Source of the DNA: Ligula intestinalis
Taxonomy: Eukaryota > Platyhelminthes > Cestoda > Diphyllobothriidea > Diphyllobothriidae
Assembly: GCA_036362985.1 (NCBI GenBank)
Contig: JAYGXS010000004.1
Coordinates: 46,046,139 to 46,110,138 of the forward strand
Length of the DNA stretch: 64,000 nucleotides
Direction of reading: 5' to 3'
Position numbers and translations under genes: made by a program
Notes under the pieces: generated by a model
What the model saw: only the letters and a program-made list of their open reading frames with translations
The model's database searches: none
What the model was told of the DNA's origin: nothing
Shown here: positions 56,202 through 64,000 of the stretch, piece by piece
Position numbering within the stretch: position 1 is the stretch's first letter
Layout of the letters: each line of letters begins with the position of its first letter

Positions 56202-56288
56202 TGTAGGGTCGAACTCTCTTTCTGTAGGGTCAAATTCTCTTTCTGTAGGGTCAAACTCTCTTTCAATAGGGTCAAACTCTCTTTCCTA
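56202..56288. repeat. 21-bp tandem repeat, four copies
   Basis: The unit gtagggtcaaactctctttct repeats four times with few changes. The flank 55561-56201 has no other recognisable feature. Confidence 0.85.
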
Positions 56289-56344
56289 TAGCACGGGTCT
56301 ACAGCACGCACAGTTAAGTACGGGCAATTATTTTCAGTAAACAC

Positions 56345-56945
56345 CATATCAATCTGGAATAAGCTGCCCAGGATTATTAAAACCCAGCAAAGCTATCCTA
56401 TGTTTAAGAGGGCTATCTCTTTTTTTCTTCATTCTGGACAACTTTCACGAATTTTGGGTGCTCACTCGGTGGAATCTCTCTTTCACTCTGATGGCGTTCG
56501 TGGTCTTTGAACCCTACCAGGCCTCGTGCTGAAGATAATGCTGCTAACCCTTCAGTCGGTAGCGCGCAACTTTTGCCGACAAACATTCAAGGAAGTCTAA
56601 GAACAGTGTGTTCTTGTGCCAACCCACCCCGTCCCGAACTAATATCCCTTAACGATATGCAAATTTTCTCCTGCTGAAGTATCAACTCAGTTTACAACTG
56701 TACACATAAACCGTTTGTATCGTGCCTTCGAAACCAGGTTTTTTCACTTAAAACAAGCTCCCTATCTTGCCCAGTATTGATAAAACACAAAATGGAATTA
56801 AAACCAACACTGGCTGCAAAATATGGAGTTTGTTTTAGGTTTTTTCCTGTCTTCGAGGTTTTGGAGGCACACAAAAGGTGCTCTACCAACTCTTTCAATC
56901 GCCTGTAAACTGGCATAATAAAAATATACATATATATATTCACTC
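56345..56945 (+). mobile_element. LINE-B 3' end (short 5'-truncated copy)
   Basis: It starts in the RT C-terminus (SIWNKLPRIIKTQQSYPMF, LHSGQLSRILGAHSVESLFH) and has the same 3' UTR as 43960-44420, ending in an AT-rich tail. Confidence 0.8.
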
Positions 56946-57073
56946 AGAAATGTGCGAACACCGATCGAATAGGCTTCCGAACTAAACAAACTTCATGTGC
57001 GGATGAAGGCTAATAAGCCCAAAACAGTTCTGTATCAAGTTACCCCCAGATGCTTTCATACCCCACTTACTGC

Positions 57074-57091
57074 TATATATATATATATATA
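57074..57091. repeat. (TA)n microsatellite abutting PLE4
   Basis: Nine TA units immediately precede the left terminus of PLE4. Confidence 0.85.
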
Positions 57092-57326
57092 TCCCGCTCC
57101 CCATCCCCCAAAGAAGATGAAGAAGAAAAGGCGCCTTCATGGACCACACTGTATTGGTGCTGACGTTTCGAAAACACGCTTGTTTCCATCATCAGAGTGA
57201 TAAGGTGATTGTTCCTGCTTGCCTTGATTTGGTTTGTCTTGCTGACTGTCTCGTATGATAGGGGTGTGTTACGTGCGCACCCTGGTCGTCCTGCTGGTCG
57301 TTGATTGGGTTTGGCCCAATGTGCCG
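57092..57326 (-). repeat. PLE4 left inverted terminal repeat
   Basis: It is the reverse complement of 60037-60271. It overlaps the first 24 codons of the PLE4 frame. Confidence 0.9.
57162..57195 (-). ncRNA. Candidate minimal hammerhead ribozyme, PLE4 left end
   Basis: The minus strand reads CTGATGA, then a seven-pair stem II (GGAAACA, loop AGCG, TGTTTTC) and GAAACGTC. This is the best-formed copy in the window. An extra T lies before the stem, which differs from canonical hammerheads. Confidence 0.5.
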
Positions 57327-59870
57327 GTTAAAACTGACCTCTGCCAACGAACAATGGCTGAATTCAAGAAGAAGATGATCAGGGTCTTGATACAAGACTG
57401 CCACTCTCGTATCCATAAATACCAACGAGAGATACAACAGCTCTCCACTACTTGCCGGTCCATTATTACTGCACTGGAGCTGACAACCCTAGAAGCGACG
57501 ATAACCAACAACACGCAGTGTCACCGCCGGCTACGTGACAGCCAACTGCTTCAAAAGTTCGCAAAAATAAGTCCACCAAGTCGGTCCTCTACTGATGGTA
57601 CTCTGGTCCACAACCTCTCATCTCGGCCTCTCACGCAACAGCAGCTGGCCGTTTTATCCTATGATACTAAGTTAAACACGAGAGATGCTCGACCAGTGGA
57701 CTTTATCGCATCATTCGAGTCGGCTCTTCAGAAGTGTGAAGCAAACGAAGAGAGTAAAAACGCCATGCGGCAACAGGTGTCAACTCTTCTCCTTCACCAC
57801 AAACCTCAGACGACTATTTCCGAAGCAGAAAGCCGAGAGCTTATGCGAATCCGAAAGATGAAAGATATCGTCACCCTGCCAGCCGACAAGGGATGCTCGA
57901 CAGTGGGCATGGATAAGACCGAGTACACGGCAAAGCTACAAAGTCTGCTGGGGGACGAAGATGCCTACCAGCTTTCGGAAGCTGGAGAGTTCAAAAAGCA
58001 TGTGAACGTCGTCAACCGGGCGATTGACAAGCTGAAGAAGGCAGGAGCCCTCAAAAGAAAGGATGCACTGACCCCAAAAGCCACAGATGCCGCGATGGCA
58101 CGTTTCTACGGTCTGCCAAAATTGCATAAGCCGGGTGTGCCCCTTCGCCCCATTGTCTCCTTACGTGGCACCCCGACATTTGGACTATCGAAATGGCTCT
58201 ACCAGCGGTTTCGCTTCCTCACCGAAGGCTCCGAATACACAGTGAAGTCGGCTGAAGAATTTCTGAGGAACATTAAACATCTAGAAATAGATGCAGACGA
58301 GGTAATGGTGTCGTTTGATGTCGTGTCATTATTCACCTCCATTCCAACCGGTCTCGCCGTCAGCACTATCGATGAACTTCTTCAGGAAAAGTACGAGGAA
58401 GATGAACAACAACTCAAACGGAAGCACGTCACAGAAATCTTGGAATTATGCCTCAGGACATTTTTCGCCTTCAACGATCGAGTTAACGAGCAAAAGAAGG
58501 GGACACCAATGGGCTCCCCTCTGTCTGGGTTAATTGCCGAGGCGGTCCTGCAGAGGCTCGAGCGACTGGTCTTCCGATCGCACTGTCCAAAATTCTGGGC
58601 AAGGTACGTCGACGACACATTTGTCGTAATCAAAAAGAAGGACGTTCAGGACTTCAAGACCTAACTGAACTCGATATTCCCCGATATTCAGTTTACGATG
58701 GAAGAAGAAAGCAACAACCAGTTGCCCTTCTTGGATGTGCAAGTTACGAGGACTTCCGAGGGAAGGATACGAACTACGGTATACCGCAAGTCAACAAACA
58801 CCAGACGCATCCTACAATTCGGAAGTAACCACCCCATTGGTCACAAACGCAGTTGTGTCAGAGCTCTATTTCAACGGGTTCAAACACACTGTAGCGATGA
58901 GGACGGGAGAAAGGAGGAGGCAAAATATTTACACTCCCTGTTCTCAGCCAATGGTTATCCACGGTCCTTCCTGCGTAACTGCCGACGAAAACCCACCCGA
59001 CAGCGGCCGAACGACAAAAAACCGAAGTTTTGGCTCGCGATCCCCTATGTAAGGAATGTTTCAGAAGCGACAGCTCGAATCCTGAATCCTTTTGGAATTG
59101 GGATTGCCCACAAACCGGATTCGACTATTCGACAGCAGATAATGCGACCCAAAGACCCGCTGCCGACAACGGAACAATCAGCAGTGGTCTACAGCATACC
59201 TTGCCAAAATTGCAGTGCAAGGTATATTGGTAAAACGTTAAAACGCCTCTGTACAAGACTACACGAGCACCAGCTGGCAGTCGACCGCGAGGACAGACTG
59301 TCACTGGTATATGGCCACATGAAACGGGAGAAGCACAAATTCGCTTTCGAAAACGCCGAAGTCATCGGCCGATCCAACGACAAAATGGCCAGACTGGTGC
59401 TCGAAAGTTGGTCCTCCGTAGACACAATCAATAGAAATATTGACTTAAATCCAGCCTATCAGGCCCTGCGTACCAGACTTCAATCGATCCAGCCGAGGCC
59501 CACCACGCCAATGAGCGATTTACAGCTTCATCAATGGCAGCCACGACTGCAGCAGGGGGCAAGAGTTAACCGCAGTTCGCACGATCGGCATGAATCATCA
59601 ACCCACTGGCGAGCCCAAACGAGCGAACGGGCTTATCATGGCAGGCCAGAACGAAACTATCCACCAGACTATGAGGGGAGATCTCGCAGCAGCCACCCTG
59701 ACGCACATGAGTGGCATGCAGACCCAGTGGTGATCACATCAGTCGTGCAAGGGATGTGGGACGCACGTGACTGTCAGCAGACCGATGGCAGACGCCCGCT
59801 GAGCGCGCGCGATGGGCGGACAGATCCACCGATGACTACAACAGCCGTGCAGCCGATGGGAGACACGTGA
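57255..59870 (+). pseudogene. PLE4 RT and GIY-YIG endonuclease, one nonsense codon
   Basis: The 871-codon frame has one TAA at 58662-58664. The RT carries TLPADKGCSTVGMDKTEYT, ARFYGLPKLHKPGVPLRPI, MVSFDVVSLFTSIPTG, GTPMGSPLSGLIAEAVLQ and the catalytic RYVDDTFVVIKK. After the stop the frame goes on with NSIFPDIQFTMEEE and LPFLDVQV. The GIY-YIG domain is VYSIPCQNCSARYIGKTLKR with LHEHQLAVDRED. The tail is Gln/Arg/Pro-rich. PLE5 has a Leu codon at the stop position, so this is a recent single-base loss or a read error. Confidence 0.9.
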
Positions 59871-60036
59871 GGCCGCCACCACTCCGGTTGCAGTTGCCCC
59901 TCGCGCGCGCGCGATGTGCAGACAGATCCACCGGGGACTACAACAGCCGAGCGAGTGACGGGGGTCACACGAGGTCGTCTGCAGTCGCCCACGGAGAGGC
60001 AGAGGCCAATCCAGGACCAACAGAATGACCAGGGTC

Positions 60037-60271
60037 GGCGCATTGGGCCAAAACCAATCAACGACCAGCAGGACGACCAGGGTGCGTACGTAACACACCC
60101 CTATCATACGAGACAGTCAGCAAGACAAACCAAATCAAGGCAAGCAGGAACAATCACCGTATCACTCTGATGATAGAAACAAGCGTGTTTTCGAAACGTC
60201 AGCACCAATACAGTGTGGTCCATGAAGGCACCTTTTCTTCTTCATCTTCTTTGGGGGATGGGGAGCGGGAT
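60037..60271 (+). repeat. PLE4 right inverted terminal repeat
   Basis: Partner of 57092-57326. A roughly 102-bp imperfect direct repeat (gacagatccaccg...) lies before it at 59811-60010. Confidence 0.9.
60167..60200 (+). ncRNA. Candidate minimal hammerhead ribozyme, PLE4 right end
   Basis: This is the inverted-repeat partner of 57162-57195 with one change in stem II (TAGAAACA). The core CTGATGA and GAAACGTC are intact. Confidence 0.5.
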
Positions 60272-60302
60272 AATTTATCTGGACCTCGTATCTTTAGTCA
60301 TG

Positions 60303-60305
<3 letters not shown>

Positions 60306-60352
<47 letters not shown>
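60306..60352. repeat. (TA)n microsatellite between PLE4 and PLE5
   Basis: About 23 TA units separate the 3' ends of two Penelope-like elements that face each other. Confidence 0.95.
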
Positions 60353-60356
<4 letters not shown>

Positions 60357-60425
60357 GATCATCATCCCACAAAGAAGGCGAAGAAGAAAACAAGGCGCTG
60401 TCTTGGACCACACTGTATTTGTGCT

Positions 60426-60459
60426 GACGTTTCGGAAATACACTATTTTTCATCATTAG
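60426..60459 (-). ncRNA. Mutated hammerhead-like motif, PLE5 3' end
   Basis: The core reads CTAATGA instead of CTGATGA, with GAAACGTC intact and stem II weakened. It is probably inactive. Confidence 0.35.
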
Positions 60460-60971
60460 AGTGGTGGGTTGTGTTTTCCTGCTTGCCGAGAGTTGGAATG
60501 CCGCTCAGCCCATCTGGTGTTGTAGCGATGGCTGACGCACGAGCGCTGAACTTCGTGCTGTCCGTGGATTGGCTGCGGCACCTCCATTGTGGGTGGCTGC
60601 CGCCCGTGTGTGTCATCCGTTGCCTGTCCGTATGTCATTAATGCGTCTACGCTAACCGGACCGGTAGTGTGACCACCGCCCGACCTCCCTTCTGAGCCGG
60701 ATGCGCGGATCAGCCCTAGCTCCGGTTTCGGTGTTCATCGGTGGGTAGGTGAGTCATCCCAGTCGTGTGCGCGGCGAAGAGCCCTCTCTGCCCGTCCTCC
60801 TACACCCCCCGTCGCTTGTCTGTCTGTTGTTGTCACCATCAGGTCTGTGTGCGTATTGTATGCACTTGGCCGGCTACTTTCGGCTCTCCTTCCATACTCG
60901 GGTGGCTGGACCGGTTGGAATTCAAAGCGTGGACCTGGCTCACATAATTGGGCTCGTCGGTGGATTGATTA

Positions 60972-62909
60972 CTAATGTCGGCCGTTTGAGTCGCGATTAG
61001 TTCTCCTCCCCTGCCGCGTCGGTGACCACTGTTGACGAAGTTGCAAGTCACTCGCTAGCGCCGGTGGCGGCCTCGTCGGGGCTGATTGGAGTCTTGTCCG
61101 GAGGGCCTGATAGGCTGGAGTTAAATCAATATTTGTGTTGATTGTGCTCACGGATGCCCAACTTTCAAGCACCAATCTGGTCATCTTGTCGTTGGAGCGG
61201 CCGATGACTTTGGCGTTTTCGAAAGCGAACTTATGCTTCTCCTGGTCCATGTGGCCGTATACCAGTGACAGATTATCCTCGCGATCTACTGCAAGTTGAT
61301 GTTCATGCAGTCTTGTGCAGAGGCGTTTACCCGTTTCACCAACGTACCTTGCACTGCAATTTTGGCATGGTATGCTGTAGATCACTGCAGATTGTTCCGT
61401 TGCCGGAAGCGGGTCCTTGGGTCTCATTATCTGCTGCCGGATGGTTGAATCGGGTTTGTGGGCCACCCCAATTCCGAAAGGGTTCAGGAGTCGAGCTGTC
61501 GCCTCCGAAACATTTTTCACGTAGGGGATCGCTAGCCAAAACTTTGGTTTTTCGTCGTCTGGTCGACTTTGTCTGGGCCTTCCTCGGCACTCACGTATGA
61601 AGGATCGTGGATAACCGTTAGATATGAACAGGGAATTGAGGTATTTCGCCTCCGCCTTTTTCCCGTCCTCATCGCCGCGTTGGAATAGAGATCTAACGCA
61701 ACTGCGTTTGCGACCGATTGGGTGGTTACTTTGGAATTGCAGGATGCGTTTGGTGTTCGTTGCCTTCCGATAGACCGTAGTTTTTATCCTCCCCTCAGAA
61801 GTCCACTTGACATGCACCTCCAGGAAAGGCAACCGGTCATTATCTTCCTCTTCCATCGTAAATTGGATGTCAGGGAATATAGAATTCAGTAAGGTCTTAA
61901 AGCTCTGAACGTCATTCCTTTTGATTGCGACAAAGGTGTCGTCGACGTATCTGGTCCAGAATTTCGGACAGTAAGCCCGGAAGACTTGTCGTTCTAGCCT
62001 CTGCAGGACTGCCTCGGCAATTAGTCCCGCCAGGGGGGAGCCCATCGGTGTTCCCTTCGTCTGTTCATAAACCTGGTTGTTGAAGCTGAAGAAAGTTCTG
62101 AGGCACAATTCCAACAACTCAGTGACGTGTTGTCGTTTAAGTTGCTGGTCCTCATCCTCATACTTTTCGGCGAGAAGTGCATCAATAGTGCTTACGGCGA
62201 GGCCAGTTGGAATAGAGGTGAATAGAGACACCACGTCAAACGATACCATCATCTCATCTGAATCTATTTCTAGGTGCCTTCTGTTCCACGTAAACTGTTC
62301 AGCCGACTTAACTGTAGATTCGGAATCCTTGGTGAGGAAGCGGAACCGCTTGTAGAGCCACTTCGATAGTCCAAACGTCGGAGTACCACGCAAGGAGATG
62401 ATGATGCAAAGGGGCACTCCAGGCTTATGCACTTTTGGCAGACCGTAGAAACGCGCCATCGCGGCGTCTGTGGCTTTTGCGGTCAGTGCTTCTCCGCTGT
62501 TGAGGGCCCCGGACTTCTTCAGCTTGTCAATCGCCCTGTGAACGCTGTTAACATGTTTCTTGAACTCTCCCGCTCCCGAAAACTGGTAGGCGTATATTTC
62601 CTCCAACAGACCTTGTAGCTTCGCCGTGTACTCAGTCTTATCCATGACAACCGTCGAGCGTCCCTTGTCGGCTGGCAAGGTGACGATATCCCTCATCTTT
62701 CGGATTCGCATAAATTCTCGGACTTCTGTCTCGGAGATCGTCGCCAAAGGTTTGTGCTGGAGGAGGAGGGTTGACGCTTGCTGTCGCATGGCGTTCTTAC
62801 TCTCTTCGTTCGCTTCGCACTTCTGGAGCACCGATTCGAAAGATGCGACAAAGTCTACGGGGCGAGCATCCCTCGTGTTGAACTTAGTGTCGTAGGATAA
62901 GACTGCCAA
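60972..62909 (-). CDS. PLE5 reverse transcriptase with GIY-YIG endonuclease (645-codon open frame)
   Basis: The frame has no interruption. The N-terminal helical part is followed by TLPADKGRSTVVMDKTEYT, ARFYGLPKVHKPGVPLCII, MVSFDVVSLFTSIPTG, KGTPMGSPLAGLIAEAVLQR and the catalytic TRYVDDTFVAIKR. After LPFLEVHVK and HPIGRKRSCVRSLFQR comes the GIY-YIG domain, IYSIPCQNCSARYVGETGKR with TRLHEHQL. All catalytic motifs are present. The start shown is not an ATG-defined N-terminus: the frame continues upstream in another phase (LRDSQLLQNFARIG at about 63000), so one frameshift near 62960 removes the first part. Confidence 0.9.
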   Translation of the reverse strand: MAVLSYDTKFNTRDARPVDFVASFESVLQKCEANEESKNAMRQQASTLLLQHKPLATISETEVREFMRIRKMRDIVTLPADKGRSTVVMDKTEYTAKLQGLLEEIYAYQFSGAGEFKKHVNSVHRAIDKLKKSGALNSGEALTAKATDAAMARFYGLPKVHKPGVPLCIIISLRGTPTFGLSKWLYKRFRFLTKDSESTVKSAEQFTWNRRHLEIDSDEMMVSFDVVSLFTSIPTGLAVSTIDALLAEKYEDEDQQLKRQHVTELLELCLRTFFSFNNQVYEQTKGTPMGSPLAGLIAEAVLQRLERQVFRAYCPKFWTRYVDDTFVAIKRNDVQSFKTLLNSIFPDIQFTMEEEDNDRLPFLEVHVKWTSEGRIKTTVYRKATNTKRILQFQSNHPIGRKRSCVRSLFQRGDEDGKKAEAKYLNSLFISNGYPRSFIRECRGRPRQSRPDDEKPKFWLAIPYVKNVSEATARLLNPFGIGVAHKPDSTIRQQIMRPKDPLPATEQSAVIYSIPCQNCSARYVGETGKRLCTRLHEHQLAVDREDNLSLVYGHMDQEKHKFAFENAKVIGRSNDKMTRLVLESWASVSTINTNIDLTPAYQALRTRLQSAPTRPPPALASDLQLRQQWSPTRQGRRTNRDSNGRH

Positions 62910-63085
62910 CTGTTGTTGAGTGAGAGGACGTGGTGAAAGGTTACGAACCAGGGCACCATCAGCAGGGGACTGATTTTTGGACCTATTCTGGCAAAATTCT
63001 GAAGCAGTTGGCTGTCGCGTAGCCGTCGGTGACTCTTTGCGGTATTGAGTATTGTAGCTTCTAGAGTTTTTTGCTTGTGCGCGCT

Positions 63086-63845
63086 AAACATCGACCGGCA
63101 AGTGGAGGCCACTGGTAATGCTGCATCCACAAGTCGTACTGCTCGCTTATATTCGTCTATGCGCGAACCAAGAATATGCTCTGTTTGCCCTGCGTAGTTT
63201 CGGGGAAATTTTTGACATGATATGCGGTGCATGACGCCAAAATGCACATTGGGATTTAAGCGGTCCTCGATTCGCATAATTCGGCTGCGCGTGGTAGCCT
63301 TGGGCAGTGTGAAATTCCGATACCTAGTCCCGCAGCAATACGTTCGGTCGCTTCCGATGCATCCTTGATGTATGGCAGCACATGCCATATCATACGGGTT
63401 GGTCCTGTTTGGGTCCTCGGAAGGCGAGCATGCAGGCATCGGCTTATGAAAGCTTTCGCATTTCTGCGGGGAATATGCGTCGGAATTGCACACCGTCCCA
63501 AGGCTGCCATGCGCAGCCGAATTATGCGAATCAAGGACCGCTTAAATCCCAGTGAGCAGTCAGGCGTCGTGTATCGCACACCATGTAAAAATTGTCCCCG
63601 AAACTACACAAGAAAGACAGGGCGTATGCTAGGTTCGCGCATACGCGAACATAAGCAAGCAGTACGACTGCGTGAAGCATCATCGCAAGTGGTCGCCCAT
63701 ACCTACGAGAGTGGTCACGAGTTTAATTTTGCAGCGACGAGGGTAATCGCACACGCTTGCAACAAAACCGGCCGCGAATTTATTGAAGCCTGGGCCTCAG
63801 ATGAGAACTCAGTCAATCAATTTATCGATCTGGTGCCAGCGTAAA
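63086..63845. mobile_element. PLE6 remnant: two GIY-YIG copies head to head
   Basis: On the minus strand 63480-63090 reads ISRCLHARLPRTQTGPTRM, HVLPYIKDASEATERIA, then in another frame RISCQKFPRNYAGQTEHILG. On the plus strand 63481-63843 reads GIAHRPKAAMRSRIMRIKDR, VVYRTPCKNCPRNYTRKTGR and SRIREHKQAVRL, ending NQFIDLVPA and a stop. Both are GIY-YIG domains of a third Penelope family. In the plus copy the YIG box is YTR. The last bases, 63846-64000, are pyrimidine-rich and hold no gene. Confidence 0.75.
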
Positions 63846-64000
63846 TCGCGCTGCACAGGCATCTCCGGAATGCCGACACTATCGGTTGACTGTTCCCTCT
63901 CCCCCCTCCCTCCCTCCCGACCTCTTCTCCCTCCCCTCATAACGGTTGATTGGTCCCTGCGTCCTATAACTGTTGCTTGCCTTTCGTGTAGGCCTTTTAT

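Larger units (their letters stand above)
57092..60271 (+). mobile_element. Penelope-like element PLE4, nearly intact
   Basis: The inverted termini are 235 bp each (57092-57326 and 60037-60271) and differ at only a few positions. A (TA)n tract lies beside the left terminus, and another lies 34 bp beyond the right one. One long frame (57255-59870) is broken by a single stop. The same family includes PLE5. Confidence 0.9.
60353..63085 (-). mobile_element. Penelope-like element PLE5, 5'-truncated, coding region intact
   Basis: The 3' end abuts (TA)n at 60352 and resembles the PLE4 right end. The 5' side stops near 63085, where inverted PLE6 sequence begins. About 600 bp of GC-rich 3' UTR (60353-60970) contains no gene. 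Confidence 0.85.

Noticed and set aside
60306..60352. Long (TA)n tract as a promoter or origin
   Set aside because: It is a plain microsatellite at element ends. No gene start is placed to use it.
1..64000. CRISPR array, prokaryotic operon or phage features
   Set aside because: Repeats lack regular spacers, genes have spliceosomal introns and the content is eukaryotic retroelements.

Overview
This window is eukaryotic nuclear DNA, most likely from a flatworm and perhaps a diphyllobothriid-type tapeworm. That taxon is inferred from the mixture of Penelope-like elements, RTE and CR1/Jockey-type LINEs and Gypsy elements, from the base composition, and from a host gene with introns of only 34-38 nt. 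No search was run to confirm it. Most of the sequence is nested, inverted and broken retrotransposons. The only clear single-copy host loci are one deubiquitinase gene and one tRNA gene.

Region by region: 1-3.4 kb is a nearly full-length, frameshifted RTE-type LINE. From 4.86 to 12.84 kb on the minus strand lies an OTUD5-like OTU deubiquitinase gene. Its five upstream exons are separated by micro-introns. A sixth, alanine/serine-rich exon follows a 6.1-kb intron holding two more RTE fragments and a 0.1-kb Penelope tail. The final exon was not found and is probably to the left of the window. From 14.4 to 34.1 kb there are LINE 3' ends, two Gypsy fragments, three Penelope-like elements (PLE1, PLE3, PLE2 in map order) and one long CR1/Jockey-type LINE (LINE-A copy 1, with ORF1, endonuclease and RT).

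From 35.0 to 40.1 kb there is a minus-strand Gypsy element with about 384-bp LTRs, lying beside a tRNA-Lys(UUU) gene at 40.13-40.20 kb. The 42-43 kb stretch holds a decayed protein resembling TNP2/CACTA-type transposase-domain proteins. From 43.2 to 56.9 kb there are further LINE-A copies and several copies of a second LINE (LINE-B), one with an open 521-codon RT frame. A 10-N assembly gap lies at 49916-49925. From 57.1 to 64.0 kb three Penelope-like elements follow. PLE4 is open except for one stop codon, PLE5 has an uninterrupted 645-codon RT plus GIY-YIG frame, and PLE6 is a head-to-head remnant.

The main recurring theme is the Penelope ends. PLE1 to PLE4 carry part of their own 3' end inverted at the 5' side, and PLE6 is a related head-to-head remnant. 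Several of these ends contain a CTGATGA...GAAA motif that fits the minimal hammerhead ribozymes known in Penelope flanking repeats. Gene calls rest on recognised protein motifs read by eye. Element boundaries are approximate unless two repeat copies could be aligned.
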